Source: Comamonas sp. (GTDB lineage Bacteria > Pseudomonadota > Gammaproteobacteria > Burkholderiales > Burkholderiaceae_C). Taken from it: a DNA stretch of 64,000 nt. Position numbers and translations under genes: made by a program. This document shows positions 30,328-40,231 of this stretch, piece after piece. The stretch's first letter is position 1. Each line of letters opens with the position of its first letter. The notes under the pieces were generated by a model. That model was not told the DNA's origin, did no database searches, and saw only the letters and a list, made by a program, of their open reading frames with translations. The stretch is taken from the NCBI GenBank assembly GCA_021166775.1, contig JAJPEQ010000013.1, forward strand, positions 496,001-560,000. The letters are read 5' to 3'.

Positions 30328-31104
30328 TCATGCAGGGTGCGCGGCAAAGACCGCGCGCACGCGCTCCAGATCCTCGGGCGTGTCCACGCCGGCCCCCGGT
30401 GCCTGCGGCGTGACGTGCACCGCGATGCGGTGGCCGTGCCAGAGCGCGCGCAACTGCTCCAGCGCCTCGATCCGCTCGGTCGGTGCCGGAGCCAGCTCGG
30501 CGAATGCGCGCAGGAAGGCCACGCGGTAGCTGTAGATGCCGATGTGGCGCAGCGGCGCGAGGCCCTGCGCCGCAGTGCCCTGCCACCAGGCGCTGCCCGG
30601 CGCGGCATCGCGCGCGTGCGGAATCGGCGCGCGGCTGAAGTAGTGCGCCAGGCCCCGCGCATCCAGGACCACCTTGACCACGTTGGGATTGGCGAAGTCG
30701 GCCTCGCTCGTGATCGGGTGCGCGGCCGTGCCCATGCTCGCATCGGCGTGCGCCGCAAGCAGCGCGGCGACGGCATCGATCAGCGCGGGATCGATCAAGG
30801 GTTCGTCGCCCTGCACATTGACGACGACGGCGTCATCCGCCAGACCGAGCAGGGCGCAGGCCTCGGCCAGCCGGTCGCTGCCACTCGCATGGTCGGCGCG
30901 GGTGAGCAGCGCCCGCACGCCGGCTCTCTCGCAGGCTTGCACGATCTCGGCGCTGTCCGCCGCGACGACGACGCGTGCCGCGCCGCTGCGCGCCGCGCGT
31001 TCGGCCACGCGCACCACCATGGATTGGCCGGCGATGTCCGCCAGCGGCTTGTTCGGCAGGCGCGTGGAGGCCAGACGCGCGGGAATCAATACGGTAAAAG
31101 CCAT
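30328..31104 (-). CDS. kdsB: 3-deoxy-manno-octulosonate cytidylyltransferase (CMP-KDO synthetase)
   Basis: Activates KDO with CTP for lipopolysaccharide inner-core synthesis. It has 258 residues, beginning with the nucleotide-binding signature [15 protein letters not shown]. It contains NVQGDEPLI (metal-binding Asp) near residue 97 and the [10 protein letters not shown] segment near 185. Together with lpxK and trm112, found 2 kb further along, it belongs to the lipid A/LPS gene block usual in Comamonadaceae; the ferric-reductase-like gene interrupts that block here. Confidence 0.96.
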   Translation of the reverse strand: MAFTVLIPARLASTRLPNKPLADIAGQSMVVRVAERAARSGAARVVVAADSAEIVQACERAGVRALLTRADHASGSDRLAEACALLGLADDAVVVNVQGDEPLIDPALIDAVAALLAAHADASMGTAAHPITSEADFANPNVVKVVLDARGLAHYFSRAPIPHARDAAPGSAWWQGTAAQGLAPLRHIGIYSYRVAFLRAFAELAPAPTERIEALEQLRALWHGHRIAVHVTPQAPGAGVDTPEDLERVRAVFAAHPA

Positions 31105-31331
31105 GGGGATATCGGGCAGTGCAGGTGAAAAGAGATCGGAACAGCGGGTATTTTGACGGCGCTTGCACCTGGATCGCGGCAGCCGCGGGTGCGCCGGGGT
31201 TCAAAACCTGGCCCATGCAGGGCTTGGGGCCGAAAGCCGACGGTCCTGCACCCGCGGTCCTCATCGCCGCCGCCGTGTCCGGCCAACGGTGGCAACGGTT
31301 GGGCGGGCTGCGGCGTTCGGCAGGGAAGCCT

Positions 31332-32600
31332 TCAGCGCAGCTCGAACGCTTCCGAGTGAACCCGGCGGGGGCGCTGTCCCATCGCTTCAAGCCCCGAGAC
31401 AATGGCATCGCGCAGGCCGGCCGGGCCGCAGTAGAACAGTTGCGATTCGCGCAGCGGGAAGGCGACCCGCTCCGCCAGCCGCCGCGCCGTCAGGCGCCCG
31501 TCCTCGGCGCTGGCGACGATATGCACCGTGAGCCTTGGATGGCGTGCGGCCATGGCGGCCAGCCGGTCGGCGGCGAAGGCCTCGGCCCGCGTCGCCACGG
31601 CCCAGACCAGCGTGATGTCCTGGCGGTCGGCATCGGTCAGGGCCTCGGCCCAAGCCAGGAAGGGCGTGATGCCGATGCCGCCCGCCAGCCAGACCTGCCG
31701 CCGCACCCGTTTGCGGAACACGAAGCGGCCGTAAGGGCCTTCGATGCGCAGACGCTGGCCCGGGGCCAGACGCTGGGGCAGGCGCCGGGTCCAGCCACCC
31801 AGAGCCTTGATGCCGAAGCGCAGGCGGCCGCTGGCATCTGGAGCGCTGGCGATGGTGAAGGGGTGCGGCTCGGCCATGCCCGCGCCCGTGGCGGACACGA
31901 AGGCGAATTGCCCCGCTTGCCAGCGCATCGCCTGGCCTTCGGGGCGCAGCGTCAGCTCGGTCACCGCGCCGTGCCGGTTGACGCGCTCGAGCATGAAGGT
32001 GCGCGGGCGCACAAAGGGCGCGATCCATTGCGTGTACAGCCAGGCCGCCAGCCCCGCCAGGCTGAATGCGTTCAGGGACAGGCCGAGCGTGCCGTCGATG
32101 CCGGCGGGCTGGTCGACAGCGAGCTGGTGGAATGCGACCACGGCGAACAGCAGGCCGGTGAAGCGGTGGGAGAAACGCCAGATCGGCCAGGGCAGTTCGA
32201 GCCGGGTGAACGGAATCCGCTTGATCCAGCTGATCAGCAGCAAGCCGATGAAACCGTTGAGCGCGACTTCACCCAGATCGGAGGCGAATTCGCCCACCCG
32301 GGTTTCGCGCACCACGTCTTCGAGGTCAGGCTCCAGCGTGTTGTGCCCGATCATCAGTGCAAGGGCCGCGATGCCCAGCCATTTGTGCATGCCGTACATC
32401 CGATCGAGCCCGCCGAACAGACGTTCGATCGGCGATGGGCGTGCCGCGAGGACCAGGGCCAGGCTCATGGCCGCGATGGACGCGGCGCCCAGCGCCATCC
32501 CGACGGCGGTGGCCGCCCCGTAGGGTGCATAGGTCTGCGCGCCGAGCATCGCGGTGGCCAGTACCGTCAGCACGGCCAGCAAGGGACCGAGGAATTTCAT
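31332..32600 (-). CDS. Ferric-reductase-like transmembrane flavoprotein
   Basis: A 422-residue protein with six hydrophobic segments in the first half (about residues 1-205), containing histidines in HKWLG, IGHNTLE, SHRFTG and AFHQLAV suited to bind two haems. A ferredoxin-reductase-type FAD domain follows (about 210-310, with HPFTIASAP) and then an NAD(P)-binding domain (about 315-422, with AGGIGITPFLAW and YCGPAGLRDAI). This is the layout of ferric reductases and NOX-like proteins, moving electrons from NAD(P)H across the inner membrane. The acceptor is unknown, and no Fur box is evident upstream. Confidence 0.85.
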   Translation of the reverse strand: MKFLGPLLAVLTVLATAMLGAQTYAPYGAATAVGMALGAASIAAMSLALVLAARPSPIERLFGGLDRMYGMHKWLGIAALALMIGHNTLEPDLEDVVRETRVGEFASDLGEVALNGFIGLLLISWIKRIPFTRLELPWPIWRFSHRFTGLLFAVVAFHQLAVDQPAGIDGTLGLSLNAFSLAGLAAWLYTQWIAPFVRPRTFMLERVNRHGAVTELTLRPEGQAMRWQAGQFAFVSATGAGMAEPHPFTIASAPDASGRLRFGIKALGGWTRRLPQRLAPGQRLRIEGPYGRFVFRKRVRRQVWLAGGIGITPFLAWAEALTDADRQDITLVWAVATRAEAFAADRLAAMAARHPRLTVHIVASAEDGRLTARRLAERVAFPLRESQLFYCGPAGLRDAIVSGLEAMGQRPRRVHSEAFELR

Positions 32601-32914
32601 CGCTGGCTCCTCAGCATCGGACGGGGTGCGGCGCGCCGTGGGGAGCGTCCGGGCAGGAGCACACCGCAGGTCGCGGCACCGGCCTGGCGCGAGGTGCGGC
32701 CGGTGGGTGCGAGCTTAGGCGGCGCGAGCGGGCTGGTTTGATGCTCATGCCGCGAGTGTGGTGAGTCGGCATGAACGCAGCCTGAACGCCGGTCTGCGTG
32801 ACGGCATTCGTTACAGGGTCACCGGCCCGGTGGGGCTCTCGTCAGCCTGGAGGGGCCAGCCACACAGCGCCCGGCGCCACGCGGCCCAGGCAAGCCGCGC
32901 AGCTTGCCGGAGCG
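32601..32914. other. Intergenic stretch, nothing recognised
   Basis: About 314 nt between the flavoprotein gene and trm112, both on the minus strand. It must contain the flavoprotein promoter, but I see no clear hexamers. Open frames of around 100 codons on the plus strand (for example 32798-33178) run into the antisense of trm112 and lack a ribosome binding site. Confidence 0.4.
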
Positions 32915-33121
32915 TCAGTCGGCGGCCGGGCGATGGGGCTTGGCCTCGATTTCCTCGTCCGTCAGCGTACGCGCTTCGGTTTCCAGCAGGATGGGGATGC
33001 CATCGCGCACCGGGTAGGCCAGGCGCGCGCTGTGCGAAATCAGCTCCTGATGCTCGCGATCGTAGACCAGTGCGCCCTTGGTGACGGGGCAAACCAGCAG
33101 TTCAAGCAGTTTCGGATCCAT
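32915..33121 (-). CDS. Trm112 family protein
   Basis: A 68-residue protein with the family start [17 protein letters not shown] and the [18 protein letters not shown] core. In bacteria the family (YcaR) is a small partner or chaperone of methyltransferases; only the first Cys-x-Pro half of the zinc-binding site is evident, as is common in proteobacteria. Its start overlaps the end of lpxK by 20 bases, the usual lpxK-trm112 coupling ahead of kdsB. Confidence 0.9.
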   Translation of the reverse strand: MDPKLLELLVCPVTKGALVYDREHQELISHSARLAYPVRDGIPILLETEARTLTDEEIEAKPHRPAAD

Positions 33122-34118
33122 GGGCAACTCCTGCGGGCGTCGATGATAGTGCGGCCAGGCGTGCATCCAGCCAGGTGAAGAAGGCGGGCGCCACGCTCAG
33201 TTGCAGCGGCACGGCCAGCGCGTCGGGATGCGTGGGCCAGAGCTTGACGGCGTCTTTTTCGGTACAAATCAGCCTTTCACCATTGTGGTTAGGGTGCTTC
33301 CAGCCATCAAAATCATAGTGATCCGGCAGCGCCTGCGCCGAGGCGAGCGTGAGGCCCTGTGCGCGCAGCATCGCAAAAAAGGCCTCGGGCTCGGCGATCG
33401 CCGCCAGCGCATGCAGCGGCTGGCCGCGCAGGCTGCCGAGCGGCAGGTGCGCACCCGCGGCATCGATGGCGTGCGGCGCCAGGGCGCGCGTGACCTCGAA
33501 AGCCACTGCCGTGCCCGCGGGGGCCGTGCCACGGTACAGCGCCGCACCCACCGCGCGCGGCCAGGGCTCGCGCAGCGGCCCGGCCGGTAGCAGCCAGCCG
33601 TTGCCCACCCCGAGTTCGCTGAAGACGCAGATCTCCAGGTCGCGCGCCAGCCGCAGGTGCTGCAGGCCGTCGTCGCACACCAGGATGTCGCAGCCGGGGT
33701 GCGCCGCGAGCAGCGCGCGGCCGGCTTCAGATCGCGCCTCGGCCACGAAGACGGGCGCACCGGTGCGCCGCGCGATCAGCAGCGGCTCGTCGCCCACCTG
33801 CGAGGCGCTGCTCGACGCGGTGACCGCCCGGCAGCCGCGACTCACGCGTCCGTACCCGCGCGAGACCACGCCGGGACGCCAGCCCGCGCCCTGCAAGTGC
33901 CGCACCACGGCCATCGTGACCGGCGTCTTGCCGGCACCGCCCGCCACCACGTTGCCCACCACCAGCACGGGTACAGGCAGGCGGGCCGGGCGCATCCAGC
34001 CGCGTCGGTAGGCCCAGCCGCGCAGCGTGAGCGCGGCGCCGTACAGCCGGGAGAGCGGCCACAGCAGCCGCGCCAGTGCGCCCCGATGCGTCCAGGCGCG
34101 GCGCAGGCGCTCGTTCAT
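33102..34118 (-). CDS. lpxK: Tetraacyldisaccharide 4'-kinase
   Basis: Phosphorylates the 4' position of the lipid A disaccharide at the inner membrane. It has 338 residues, with the P-loop [14 protein letters not shown] (about residues 53-66), DDGLQHLRL (about 148) carrying the catalytic acidic residues, and CTEKDAVKL near residue 287. Just before that last motif, a stretch of about 15 residues ([17 protein letters not shown]) is locally AT-rich and looks like a worn copy of the interspersed element (33265-33314). The gene sits between exbD and trm112, all on the minus strand. Confidence 0.95.
   Translation of the reverse strand: MNERLRRAWTHRGALARLLWPLSRLYGAALTLRGWAYRRGWMRPARLPVPVLVVGNVVAGGAGKTPVTMAVVRHLQGAGWRPGVVSRGYGRVSRGCRAVTASSSASQVGDEPLLIARRTGAPVFVAEARSEAGRALLAAHPGCDILVCDDGLQHLRLARDLEICVFSELGVGNGWLLPAGPLREPWPRAVGAALYRGTAPAGTAVAFEVTRALAPHAIDAAGAHLPLGSLRGQPLHALAAIAEPEAFFAMLRAQGLTLASAQALPDHYDFDGWKHPNHNGERLICTEKDAVKLWPTHPDALAVPLQLSVAPAFFTWLDARLAALSSTPAGVAHGSETA
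33265..33314 (-). repeat. Possible worn copy of the interspersed element (inside lpxK)
   Basis: On the minus strand, TTTTGATGGCTG near one end and AAGGCTGATTTG near the other match the ends of the element, with a degraded centre. It may instead be ordinary coding sequence that happens to match, because lpxK needs residues here. Confidence 0.3.
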
Positions 34119-34122
34119 GCAA

Positions 34123-34548
34123 TCAACGGGGCGCGGCCCCGGAAGACTGGGTGGCGAAGGTGACCTGCGACAGGCCCACGCGCCGCGCCGCTTCCATCAC
34201 CGTGATCACCGCCTGGTGCGGCGCCATCGCGTCGGCGCTGATGATGAGAATGCTCTCGCCGCCGGCCTGCGCGGCCGCCTGCAGCGCGGACGCCAGGTCG
34301 TTCACGCCGCGCCCCTGCAGCGTCGTCCGATTGACCGCATAGTGCCCGTCGGCCGACACCGCCACGTTCACCTCGCGCGGGCGATCGCGCATTTGCTCGG
34401 TATTGGCCACGGGCAGGGTGAGCTGCAGTTCGGTGAAACGGCTGTAGGTCGTGGTGAGCATGAGGAAGATCAGGATCACCAGCAGCACGTCGATGAACGG
34501 GATCAGGTCGATCCTGGGTTCCTCGCGGGGACCGGAACGAAAGTGCAT
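34123..34548 (-). CDS. exbD: Biopolymer transport protein ExbD/TolR family
   Basis: A 141-residue protein with one N-terminal TM helix containing the protonatable aspartate in [17 protein letters not shown], followed by a periplasmic domain. With ExbB it forms the proton-driven motor that energises TonB-type uptake or an equivalent process. It lies 12 bases after exbB and four bases before lpxK. No tonB lies nearby. This lpxK-exbD-exbB association is common in Burkholderiales. Confidence 0.92.
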   Translation of the reverse strand: MHFRSGPREEPRIDLIPFIDVLLVILIFLMLTTTYSRFTELQLTLPVANTEQMRDRPREVNVAVSADGHYAVNRTTLQGRGVNDLASALQAAAQAGGESILIISADAMAPHQAVITVMEAARRVGLSQVTFATQSSGAAPR

Positions 34549-34560
34549 GGGCGCGCTCCG

Positions 34561-35211
34561 TTACAGCTGGCGCCGGCCCATTTGCGACAGGTGCCGCAGG
34601 AACTGCTCGGATGCCAGCTCCAGCTGCAGCGTGTAGGCGTCCACGCGGCTGCGGAAGTACTTCCAGAAGAACAGCGCCGGAATTGCGATGATGAGGCCGA
34701 ACGCCGTGTTGTACAGCGCCATCGAGATGCCATGCGCCAGCTGCGCCGGGTTGCCGCCCCCCGCCACGTGACCGACCGCGCCCGCGCCGGCCTGCGCACC
34801 AAAAATCTCGATCATGCCCACCACCGTGCCCAGCAGCCCCAGCAGTGGCGCAGCCGAAGCGATGGTGCCCAGCGCGTTGAGGTATTTTTCCAGCCGGTGC
34901 GCCGCCGCGCGGCCACTGCCTTCCATGACCGCGCGCACATCCTCGGTGGTGCTGCGCGGATCGCGCGCGAGCTGGCGAATGCCGCTGGCCAGCACCTCGC
35001 CGAGCGCGCCGTTTTGCGCCAGCTGGTTCACCACGTCGGGCGCGGGCAGGCTGCGCGCCGTCACGGCCATGGCCTCGTCCAGCAGCTTGGGCGGCGCCAC
35101 GCGCCGGGTTTGCAGCGAAATGAAGCGCTCGATGATGAGCGCGAGGGCGGCGATGGAGCAGGCGATGAGCGGCCAGATCGGCCAGCCCGAGGCTTGTATG
35201 ATCGAAAGCAA
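34561..35211 (-). CDS. exbB: Biopolymer transport protein ExbB (MotA/TolQ/ExbB family)
   Basis: A 216-residue inner-membrane protein with three TM helices (about residues 9-25, 115-135 and 160-180) and the family block ASAAPLLGLLGTVVGMIEIF. The start is a TTG at 35211: GGAG lies seven bases before it and an in-frame TGA immediately upstream rules out an earlier start. A GTG at 35218 is in another frame. It is the first gene of the minus-strand exbB-exbD-lpxK-trm112 unit. Confidence 0.92.
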   Translation of the reverse strand: MLSIIQASGWPIWPLIACSIAALALIIERFISLQTRRVAPPKLLDEAMAVTARSLPAPDVVNQLAQNGALGEVLASGIRQLARDPRSTTEDVRAVMEGSGRAAAHRLEKYLNALGTIASAAPLLGLLGTVVGMIEIFGAQAGAGAVGHVAGGGNPAQLAHGISMALYNTAFGLIIAIPALFFWKYFRSRVDAYTLQLELASEQFLRHLSQMGRRQL

Positions 35212-35550
35212 GGCTCACTCCGCGCGGTTGGATGTCAGCTGTTGATTATGACGCAGCCCGTCTGGTGCCATACCAAAGCCTGGGTGCGGTGCAACATCAG
35301 CCATTCATCCACCGTTCCTGTGGATAACTTTGTGGGCAAGTGGCGGGACAAACGCGTCAGGCGCGCATCGGCTGGTGTTCTGCTCGCTCTGCTTAAAAAA
35401 TATGCAATGAAATGTCTTTATAAATCAATATGTTGCACGTGACGTACTGATTTTTCGCCATGTCTTCACTCGCGAACCGACAAAAAACCGATTGCCGCCC
35501 ATTGTGGATGACTCGCAATCGGATACGCGCTGCAAACCCTTGTCCTGCTT
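35212..35550. promoter_or_regulatory. exbB/xseA divergent region with DnaA-box-like sites
   Basis: About 339 nt, markedly more AT-rich than the surroundings (35390-35445). It contains a perfect DnaA box on the minus strand (TTATCCACA, 35319-35327) and two near-matches, TCATCCACC at 35305-35313 and TCATCCACA (minus strand) at 35503-35511. It must hold promoters for both exbB and xseA. No coding potential. Confidence 0.45.
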
Positions 35551-36870
35551 ATGTCTGAGGGAGCAAATGACGCTGCGGCGCCGCTGATCTGGGAGGTTGG
35601 GGCCTTGTGCCGCGCCGTGGCCGATGCCCTGCAGGCAAGGTTCAATCCTGTCGCGGTGCGCGGGGAGATTTCCGGGTTTTCCAGGGCCGCCAGCGGCCAC
35701 TGTTACTTCACTCTCAAGGACGCGCAGGGGCAGTTGCGCTGCGCCATGTTTCGCCGCGCCGCCAGCGAACTCGACTTCGTGCCGCGTGAAGGCATGCGCG
35801 TGGATGTCCGGGCGCAGCTGGGCGTCTACGAGGCCCGCGGCGATCTGCAGCTCATCGTCCAGGGCATGGAACGCGTGGGCCAGGGCGAGCTTTTCGAGCA
35901 GTTTCTGCGCCTGAAGGCCAGGCTGGAGGCCGAAGGGCTGTTCGATGGCTCGCGCAAGCGGCGGCTGCCCGTGATGCCCCGCGCGATCGGACTGGTGACG
36001 TCGCTGGGCGCGGCCGCCCTGCACGACGTGCAGACCACGCTGGCGCGGCGCGCCCCGCATGTTCCGGTGGTGCTCGTCCCGGCGCAGGTACAGGGCGAAG
36101 CGGCTGCCGCCACGCTCTGCGCCGCCTTGTCGCGGCTGTATGAACTTTGCGCCGGGCAACCGGTGCGCGGCGCGCTCGCGTGCCCGCCGGTGGACGTCAT
36201 CCTGCTGGTGCGGGGCGGTGGCTCCATGGAAGACCTCTGGGCGTTCAACGACGAGCAGTTGGCGCGCACCATCGTGCAGAGCCCAGTGCCGCTGGTCTGC
36301 GGCGTCGGCCACGAGACCGATTTCACGATTGCGGACTTCTGCGCCGACGTGCGCGCGCCCACGCCCACGGCCGCCGCCGAACTGGTGGCGCAGCCCCGTG
36401 CCGACTGGCTGGCTGCGCTCGACCTGGCGCAGGCGCGCTTGGGCGATGCGGTGCGCTCGCGGCTCGACCAGCAGCACCAGCGCCTGGACGGGGCAACGGC
36501 ACAGCTGGGGCGCCCATCGGCCCTGGTCGCTGGCGCCGGGTTGCGCCTGAGCCAGCTCGGCCAGCAGCTGCGTCATGCGTTACTCCGAAAACAAGAGCTT
36601 CTCACGCAATCCCATCAAAGGCTTGAAACCGATTTCTCATCAAGTCTTGAGCGCATGCGACTGCGCCAGAACGAGCGGCTGGAAAGCGTGCGTACGCGCC
36701 TGAGGCTGCTCGACCCTCGCCTGGTGCTTGCCCGCGGTTATGCCTTGCTGACCGACGACGACGGGCAGGTCGTGGTGCGCCCGGCCCAAGTGCGCACGGG
36801 GCAGCTGCTGCAGGCGCGGCTGGCCGAGGGCCAGCTCGATCTTCAGGTCATCGAACCGCGTCTGATCTGA
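35551..36870 (+). CDS. xseA: Exodeoxyribonuclease VII large subunit
   Basis: Large subunit of the single-strand-specific exonuclease VII, 439 residues. The N-terminal OB-fold (about residues 12-110, with VRGEISGFSRAASGHCYFTLKD) binds DNA. The catalytic domain has VTSLGAAALHD, LLVRGGGSMEDLWAFNDE and CGVGHETDFTIAD, followed by a coiled coil (about 285-395). Within the coiled coil, residues ~347-364 are encoded by an inverted copy of the interspersed element (36587-36643). The small subunit xseB is not in the window. Confidence 0.95.
   Translation: MSEGANDAAAPLIWEVGALCRAVADALQARFNPVAVRGEISGFSRAASGHCYFTLKDAQGQLRCAMFRRAASELDFVPREGMRVDVRAQLGVYEARGDLQLIVQGMERVGQGELFEQFLRLKARLEAEGLFDGSRKRRLPVMPRAIGLVTSLGAAALHDVQTTLARRAPHVPVVLVPAQVQGEAAAATLCAALSRLYELCAGQPVRGALACPPVDVILLVRGGGSMEDLWAFNDEQLARTIVQSPVPLVCGVGHETDFTIADFCADVRAPTPTAAAELVAQPRADWLAALDLAQARLGDAVRSRLDQQHQRLDGATAQLGRPSALVAGAGLRLSQLGQQLRHALLRKQELLTQSHQRLETDFSSSLERMRLRQNERLESVRTRLRLLDPRLVLARGYALLTDDDGQVVVRPAQVRTGQLLQARLAEGQLDLQVIEPRLI
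36587..36643 (-). repeat. Interspersed ~50-bp element, copy 3 (inverted, inside xseA)
   Basis: Read on the minus strand, CTTTGATGGGATTGCGTGAG followed by AAGCTCTTGTTTTC matches the second half of the 49311 copy (CTTGATGGG..., GCCTGTTTTC). It is translated in frame in the coiled-coil region, where sequence constraints are loose. Confidence 0.5.
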
Positions 36871-36914
36871 CGACCTTTCGCGCAGCCGCTTCGGCGGCCG
36901 GGCCGGGGCCTGCA

Positions 36915-36931
36915 CGCGCCCGGCGCGTTTT
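36915..36931 (+). terminator. Weak hairpin after xseA
   Basis: CGCGC-CCG-GCGCG followed by TTTTCG. Short stem, but well placed after xseA and before sodB. Confidence 0.4.
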
Positions 36932-37008
36932 CGTGTTCCTTTCTACAATGACCCGGTCATGCCGCACATCGGCGTCTCTCATGGATTCACGACAGAAAGG
37001 ATGAAATC

Positions 37009-37590
37009 ATGCAACACGAGTTGCCCAGCCTGCCTTACGCGCTTGACGCGCTGGCGCCGCACATCAGCAAGGAAACGCTGGAATTTCACTACGGCAAGCA
37101 CCACGCGGGTTACGTCACCAACCTGAACAACCTGCAAAAAGGCACCGAATTCGAAAAAATGACGCTCGAAGAGATCGTCAAGAAGGCCAGCGGCGGCCTG
37201 TTCAACAATGCCGCGCAGGTCTGGAACCACACTTTCTTCTGGCACAGCATGAAACCGCAGGGTGGCGGCGAGCCGCACGGCGCGCTGGCCAAGGCCATCA
37301 CGGCCAAGTGGGGCAGCTACGCCGCCTTTCGCGAGGCCTTCGTCAAGAGCGCCGGCGGCAATTTCGGCTCCGGCTGGACCTGGCTCGTGAAGAAGCCCGA
37401 TGGCAGCGTGGACATCGTCAACACCAGCAACGCCGCCACGCCGCTGACCACGGCCGACAAGCCTCTGCTCACCGTGGACGTGTGGGAGCATGCCTATTAC
37501 ATCGACTATCGCAACGCCCGCCCCAAGTTTGTCGAGACCGTGCTCGACCGCCTGGTGAACTGGCACTTCGCCGAGAGCAATTTCGCCTGA
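37009..37590 (+). CDS. sodB: Superoxide dismutase [Fe]
   Basis: Converts superoxide to oxygen and hydrogen peroxide. It has 193 residues, with the metal ligands in [12 protein letters not shown] (His), WNHTFFW (His) and [11 protein letters not shown] (Asp, His). FFWHSMKP and GSGWTWLV favour the iron type. A GAAAGGA ribosome binding site precedes the ATG. It stands alone, followed by a strong terminator. Confidence 0.95.
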   Translation: MQHELPSLPYALDALAPHISKETLEFHYGKHHAGYVTNLNNLQKGTEFEKMTLEEIVKKASGGLFNNAAQVWNHTFFWHSMKPQGGGEPHGALAKAITAKWGSYAAFREAFVKSAGGNFGSGWTWLVKKPDGSVDIVNTSNAATPLTTADKPLLTVDVWEHAYYIDYRNARPKFVETVLDRLVNWHFAESNFA

Positions 37591-37615
37591 TCACGCCGGT
37601 CGTTGCACGACACGC

Positions 37616-37649
37616 AAGGGTCTGTGGCCACAAGCCGCAGACCCTTTTT
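37616..37649 (+). terminator. Rho-independent terminator of sodB
   Basis: AAGGGTCTG pairs with CAGACCCTT across a 13-base loop and runs into five T's. Confidence 0.8.
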
Positions 37650-37811
37650 CGTGGCCGTTGCCACCGGCGGATGTGGCGGGCTTCGATGACGGAGATGGAA
37701 CGTATCAATTTCCGCTTTGTGAAAGGGAACTCCGATATCATGAAACGCTGGCAGACACTCCAATATTCATGGCGGGTAAGCCGTCACTTCGTCATTTAGG
37801 GAATTTGAGCG

Positions 37812-40046
37812 ATGAGCACACAGGAAACATCCATCATCTACACGCTGACCGACGAGGCGCCGCGCCTTGCCACGGCCTCCTTGCTGCCCATCGTGCAGAC
37901 CTTTGCCCGGGCCGCGGGCATCCACATGCAAAGCAGCGATATTTCGCTCGCCGCGCGCATCCTGGCGCAATTCAACGACCGTCTTCCCGACAGCCAGAAG
38001 GTGCCCGACACCCTGGCCGAACTCGGCAAGAAGACGCTGCAGCCCGATGCCAACATCATCAAGCTGCCCAACATCAGCGCCACCGTCGCCCAGCTCAAGG
38101 CCGCGATCAAGGAATTGCAGGGCAAGGGCTACAAGATTCCCGACTTCCCGGAAAAACCCGCGACCGATGAAGAAAAGGCGATCCGCGCGCGCTACGACAA
38201 GTGCACGGGCAGCGCCGTGAACCCGGTGCTGCGCCAGGGCAATTCCGACCGCCGCGCGCCCAAGGCCGTCAAGGAATATGCGCGCAAGCACCCGCACAAG
38301 ATGGCCGGGTGGTCGGCCGCCTCGCGCACGCACGTGTCGCACATGAAGCGCGGGGACTTCTACAACGATGAGCTGTCCATGACGGTCGACGGCGCGCGCG
38401 AAGTGCGCATGGAGCTCATCACCAAGGCGGGCCAGGCCATCGTGCTCAAGCCCAAGGTCCAGTTGCAGGACCGCGACGTGATCGATTCAATGTTCTTCAG
38501 CAAGAAGGCGTTGCTTGAGTTCTACGAGGAACAGATCAATGACGCACGCGAGACCGGCGTGCTGTTCTCGCTGCACGTCAAGGCCACGATGCTCAAGGTC
38601 TCGCACCCCATCGTCTTCGGCCACTGCGTGCGCGTGTTCTACAAGGACGCATTCGCCAAACACGCCAAGGTGCTCGAAGAGTTGGGCGTGAACGTGAACA
38701 ACGGCATGGTCGATCTGTACAACAAGATCGCCAAGCTGCCCAAGAGCGTGCAGGACGAAATCCGCGCCGACCTGCATGCCTGCCACGCCAATGGGCCGGA
38801 ACTGGCGATGGTCGATTCCGACAAGGGCATTACCAATTTCCATTCGCCCAACGACGTGATCGTCGATGCCTCCATGCCCGCGATGATCCGAAACGGCGGC
38901 AAGATGTATGGCGCCGACGGACGCCTGAAGGAAGTCAAGGCCGTGATGCCCGAATCGACCTTCGCGCGCATCTACCAGGAGATGATCAACTTCTGCAAGT
39001 GGCACGGCGCGTTCGATCCGACCACCATGGGCACCGTGCCCAACGTGGGCCTGATGGCGCAGGGCGCGGAGGAATACGGCTCCAACGACAAGACCTTCGA
39101 GATCGCCGAGGACGGCACGGTCAACATCACCGACAACGCCACCGGCGAGGTGCTGCTCTCCCAGCAGGTGCAGCAGGGCGACATCTGGCGCATGTGCCGT
39201 ACCACCGATGCCGCGATCCGCGACTGGGTGAAGCTCGCCGTCACGCGCGCGCGTCAGTCCAACACCCCGGCGGTGTTCTGGCTCGACCCCTACCGCCCGC
39301 ACGAGAACCAGCTCATCACCAAGGTGAAGATGTATCTGAACGAGCACGACATCCGCGGGCTGGAAGTGCAGATCATGAGCCAGGTGCGCGCCATGCGCTA
39401 CACACTCGAGCGCGTGGTGCGGGGCTTCGACACCATCAGCGTCACGGGCAACATCCTGCGCGACTACCTCACCGACCTGTTCCCCATCATGGAGCTGGGC
39501 ACCAGCGCCAAGATGCTCTCCATCGTGCCGATGCTGGCGGGCGGCGGCATGTACGAGACGGGCGCCGGCGGCTCCGCGCCCAAGCACGTGGAGCAGTTGG
39601 TGGAAGAAAACCACCTGCGGTGGGATTCGCTGGGCGAGTTCCTCGCGCTGGCCGTGAGCCTGGAGGAGCTGGGCATCAAGAACCAAAACCCCAAGGCGGT
39701 GGTGCTGGCCAAGGCGCTCGATGCGGCGACGGGCAAGCTGCTGGAAAACAACAAAAGCCCGAGCCGGCGCACGGGCGAACTGGACAACCGCGGCAGCCAC
39801 TTCTACCTGGCCCTGTACTGGGCGCAGGAGCTGGCCGCCCAGACCGAGGATGCGCAGCTGGCGGCGACCTTCGCGCCGCTGAGCCAACAGCTGGCGAACA
39901 ACGAGGCGAAGATCGTCGGCGAACTGGCGGCCGTGCAGGGGCGTTCAGCGGATATCGGCGGTTATTACCTGCCCGACCACGCCAAGCTGGACGCGGTCAT
40001 GCGCCCGAGCGCGACGCTCAACGCGGTTTTTGCGTCAGTCAAGTAA
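37812..40046 (+). CDS. icd: NADP-dependent isocitrate dehydrogenase, monomeric type
   Basis: Oxidative decarboxylation of isocitrate to 2-oxoglutarate in the TCA cycle. The 744-residue length and N-terminus ([20 protein letters not shown]) are those of the monomeric IDH-II family, unrelated in length to the ~415-residue dimeric enzyme. Conserved blocks include [32 protein letters not shown] and [15 protein letters not shown]. No start-region regulatory site is obvious. A strong terminator follows at 40091-40119. Confidence 0.96.
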   Translation: MSTQETSIIYTLTDEAPRLATASLLPIVQTFARAAGIHMQSSDISLAARILAQFNDRLPDSQKVPDTLAELGKKTLQPDANIIKLPNISATVAQLKAAIKELQGKGYKIPDFPEKPATDEEKAIRARYDKCTGSAVNPVLRQGNSDRRAPKAVKEYARKHPHKMAGWSAASRTHVSHMKRGDFYNDELSMTVDGAREVRMELITKAGQAIVLKPKVQLQDRDVIDSMFFSKKALLEFYEEQINDARETGVLFSLHVKATMLKVSHPIVFGHCVRVFYKDAFAKHAKVLEELGVNVNNGMVDLYNKIAKLPKSVQDEIRADLHACHANGPELAMVDSDKGITNFHSPNDVIVDASMPAMIRNGGKMYGADGRLKEVKAVMPESTFARIYQEMINFCKWHGAFDPTTMGTVPNVGLMAQGAEEYGSNDKTFEIAEDGTVNITDNATGEVLLSQQVQQGDIWRMCRTTDAAIRDWVKLAVTRARQSNTPAVFWLDPYRPHENQLITKVKMYLNEHDIRGLEVQIMSQVRAMRYTLERVVRGFDTISVTGNILRDYLTDLFPIMELGTSAKMLSIVPMLAGGGMYETGAGGSAPKHVEQLVEENHLRWDSLGEFLALAVSLEELGIKNQNPKAVVLAKALDAATGKLLENNKSPSRRTGELDNRGSHFYLALYWAQELAAQTEDAQLAATFAPLSQQLANNEAKIVGELAAVQGRSADIGGYYLPDHAKLDAVMRPSATLNAVFASVK

Positions 40047-40090
40047 AATTGACTTCCCGTTGACCGCTCTTGCGGCCCTTGTCGGCCCTG

Positions 40091-40119
40091 CAGGCCAGCG
40101 TGGTCGACACGCTGGCCTG
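40091..40119 (+). terminator. Terminator after icd
   Basis: A perfect 12-base stem (CAGGCCAGCGTG with its complement) with a five-base loop, followed by TTTGTGT. It insulates the suf operon from icd. Confidence 0.8.
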
Positions 40120-40231
40120 TTTGTGTCTTGGAGGGGCCGGTCTGCAACCGCCTTACACCGGGCGCGCCGTCAGTTGTTGCTCTCGAAGCTGATAGCGGCG
40201 CAACAAAACCCTGAGAGCGTCCCAGCCGCTA

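Noticed and set aside
35212..35550. Possible replication origin because of DnaA boxes
   Set aside because: Only one perfect and two imperfect boxes, and no dnaA, dnaN, gyrB or parAB nearby. A chromosomal origin would have more boxes and that gene context.
40155..40225. A further copy of the interspersed element upstream of sufB
   Set aside because: GCTGATAGC and a GCTCTC/GAGAGC pair are present, but the order and spacing do not match the other copies well enough.
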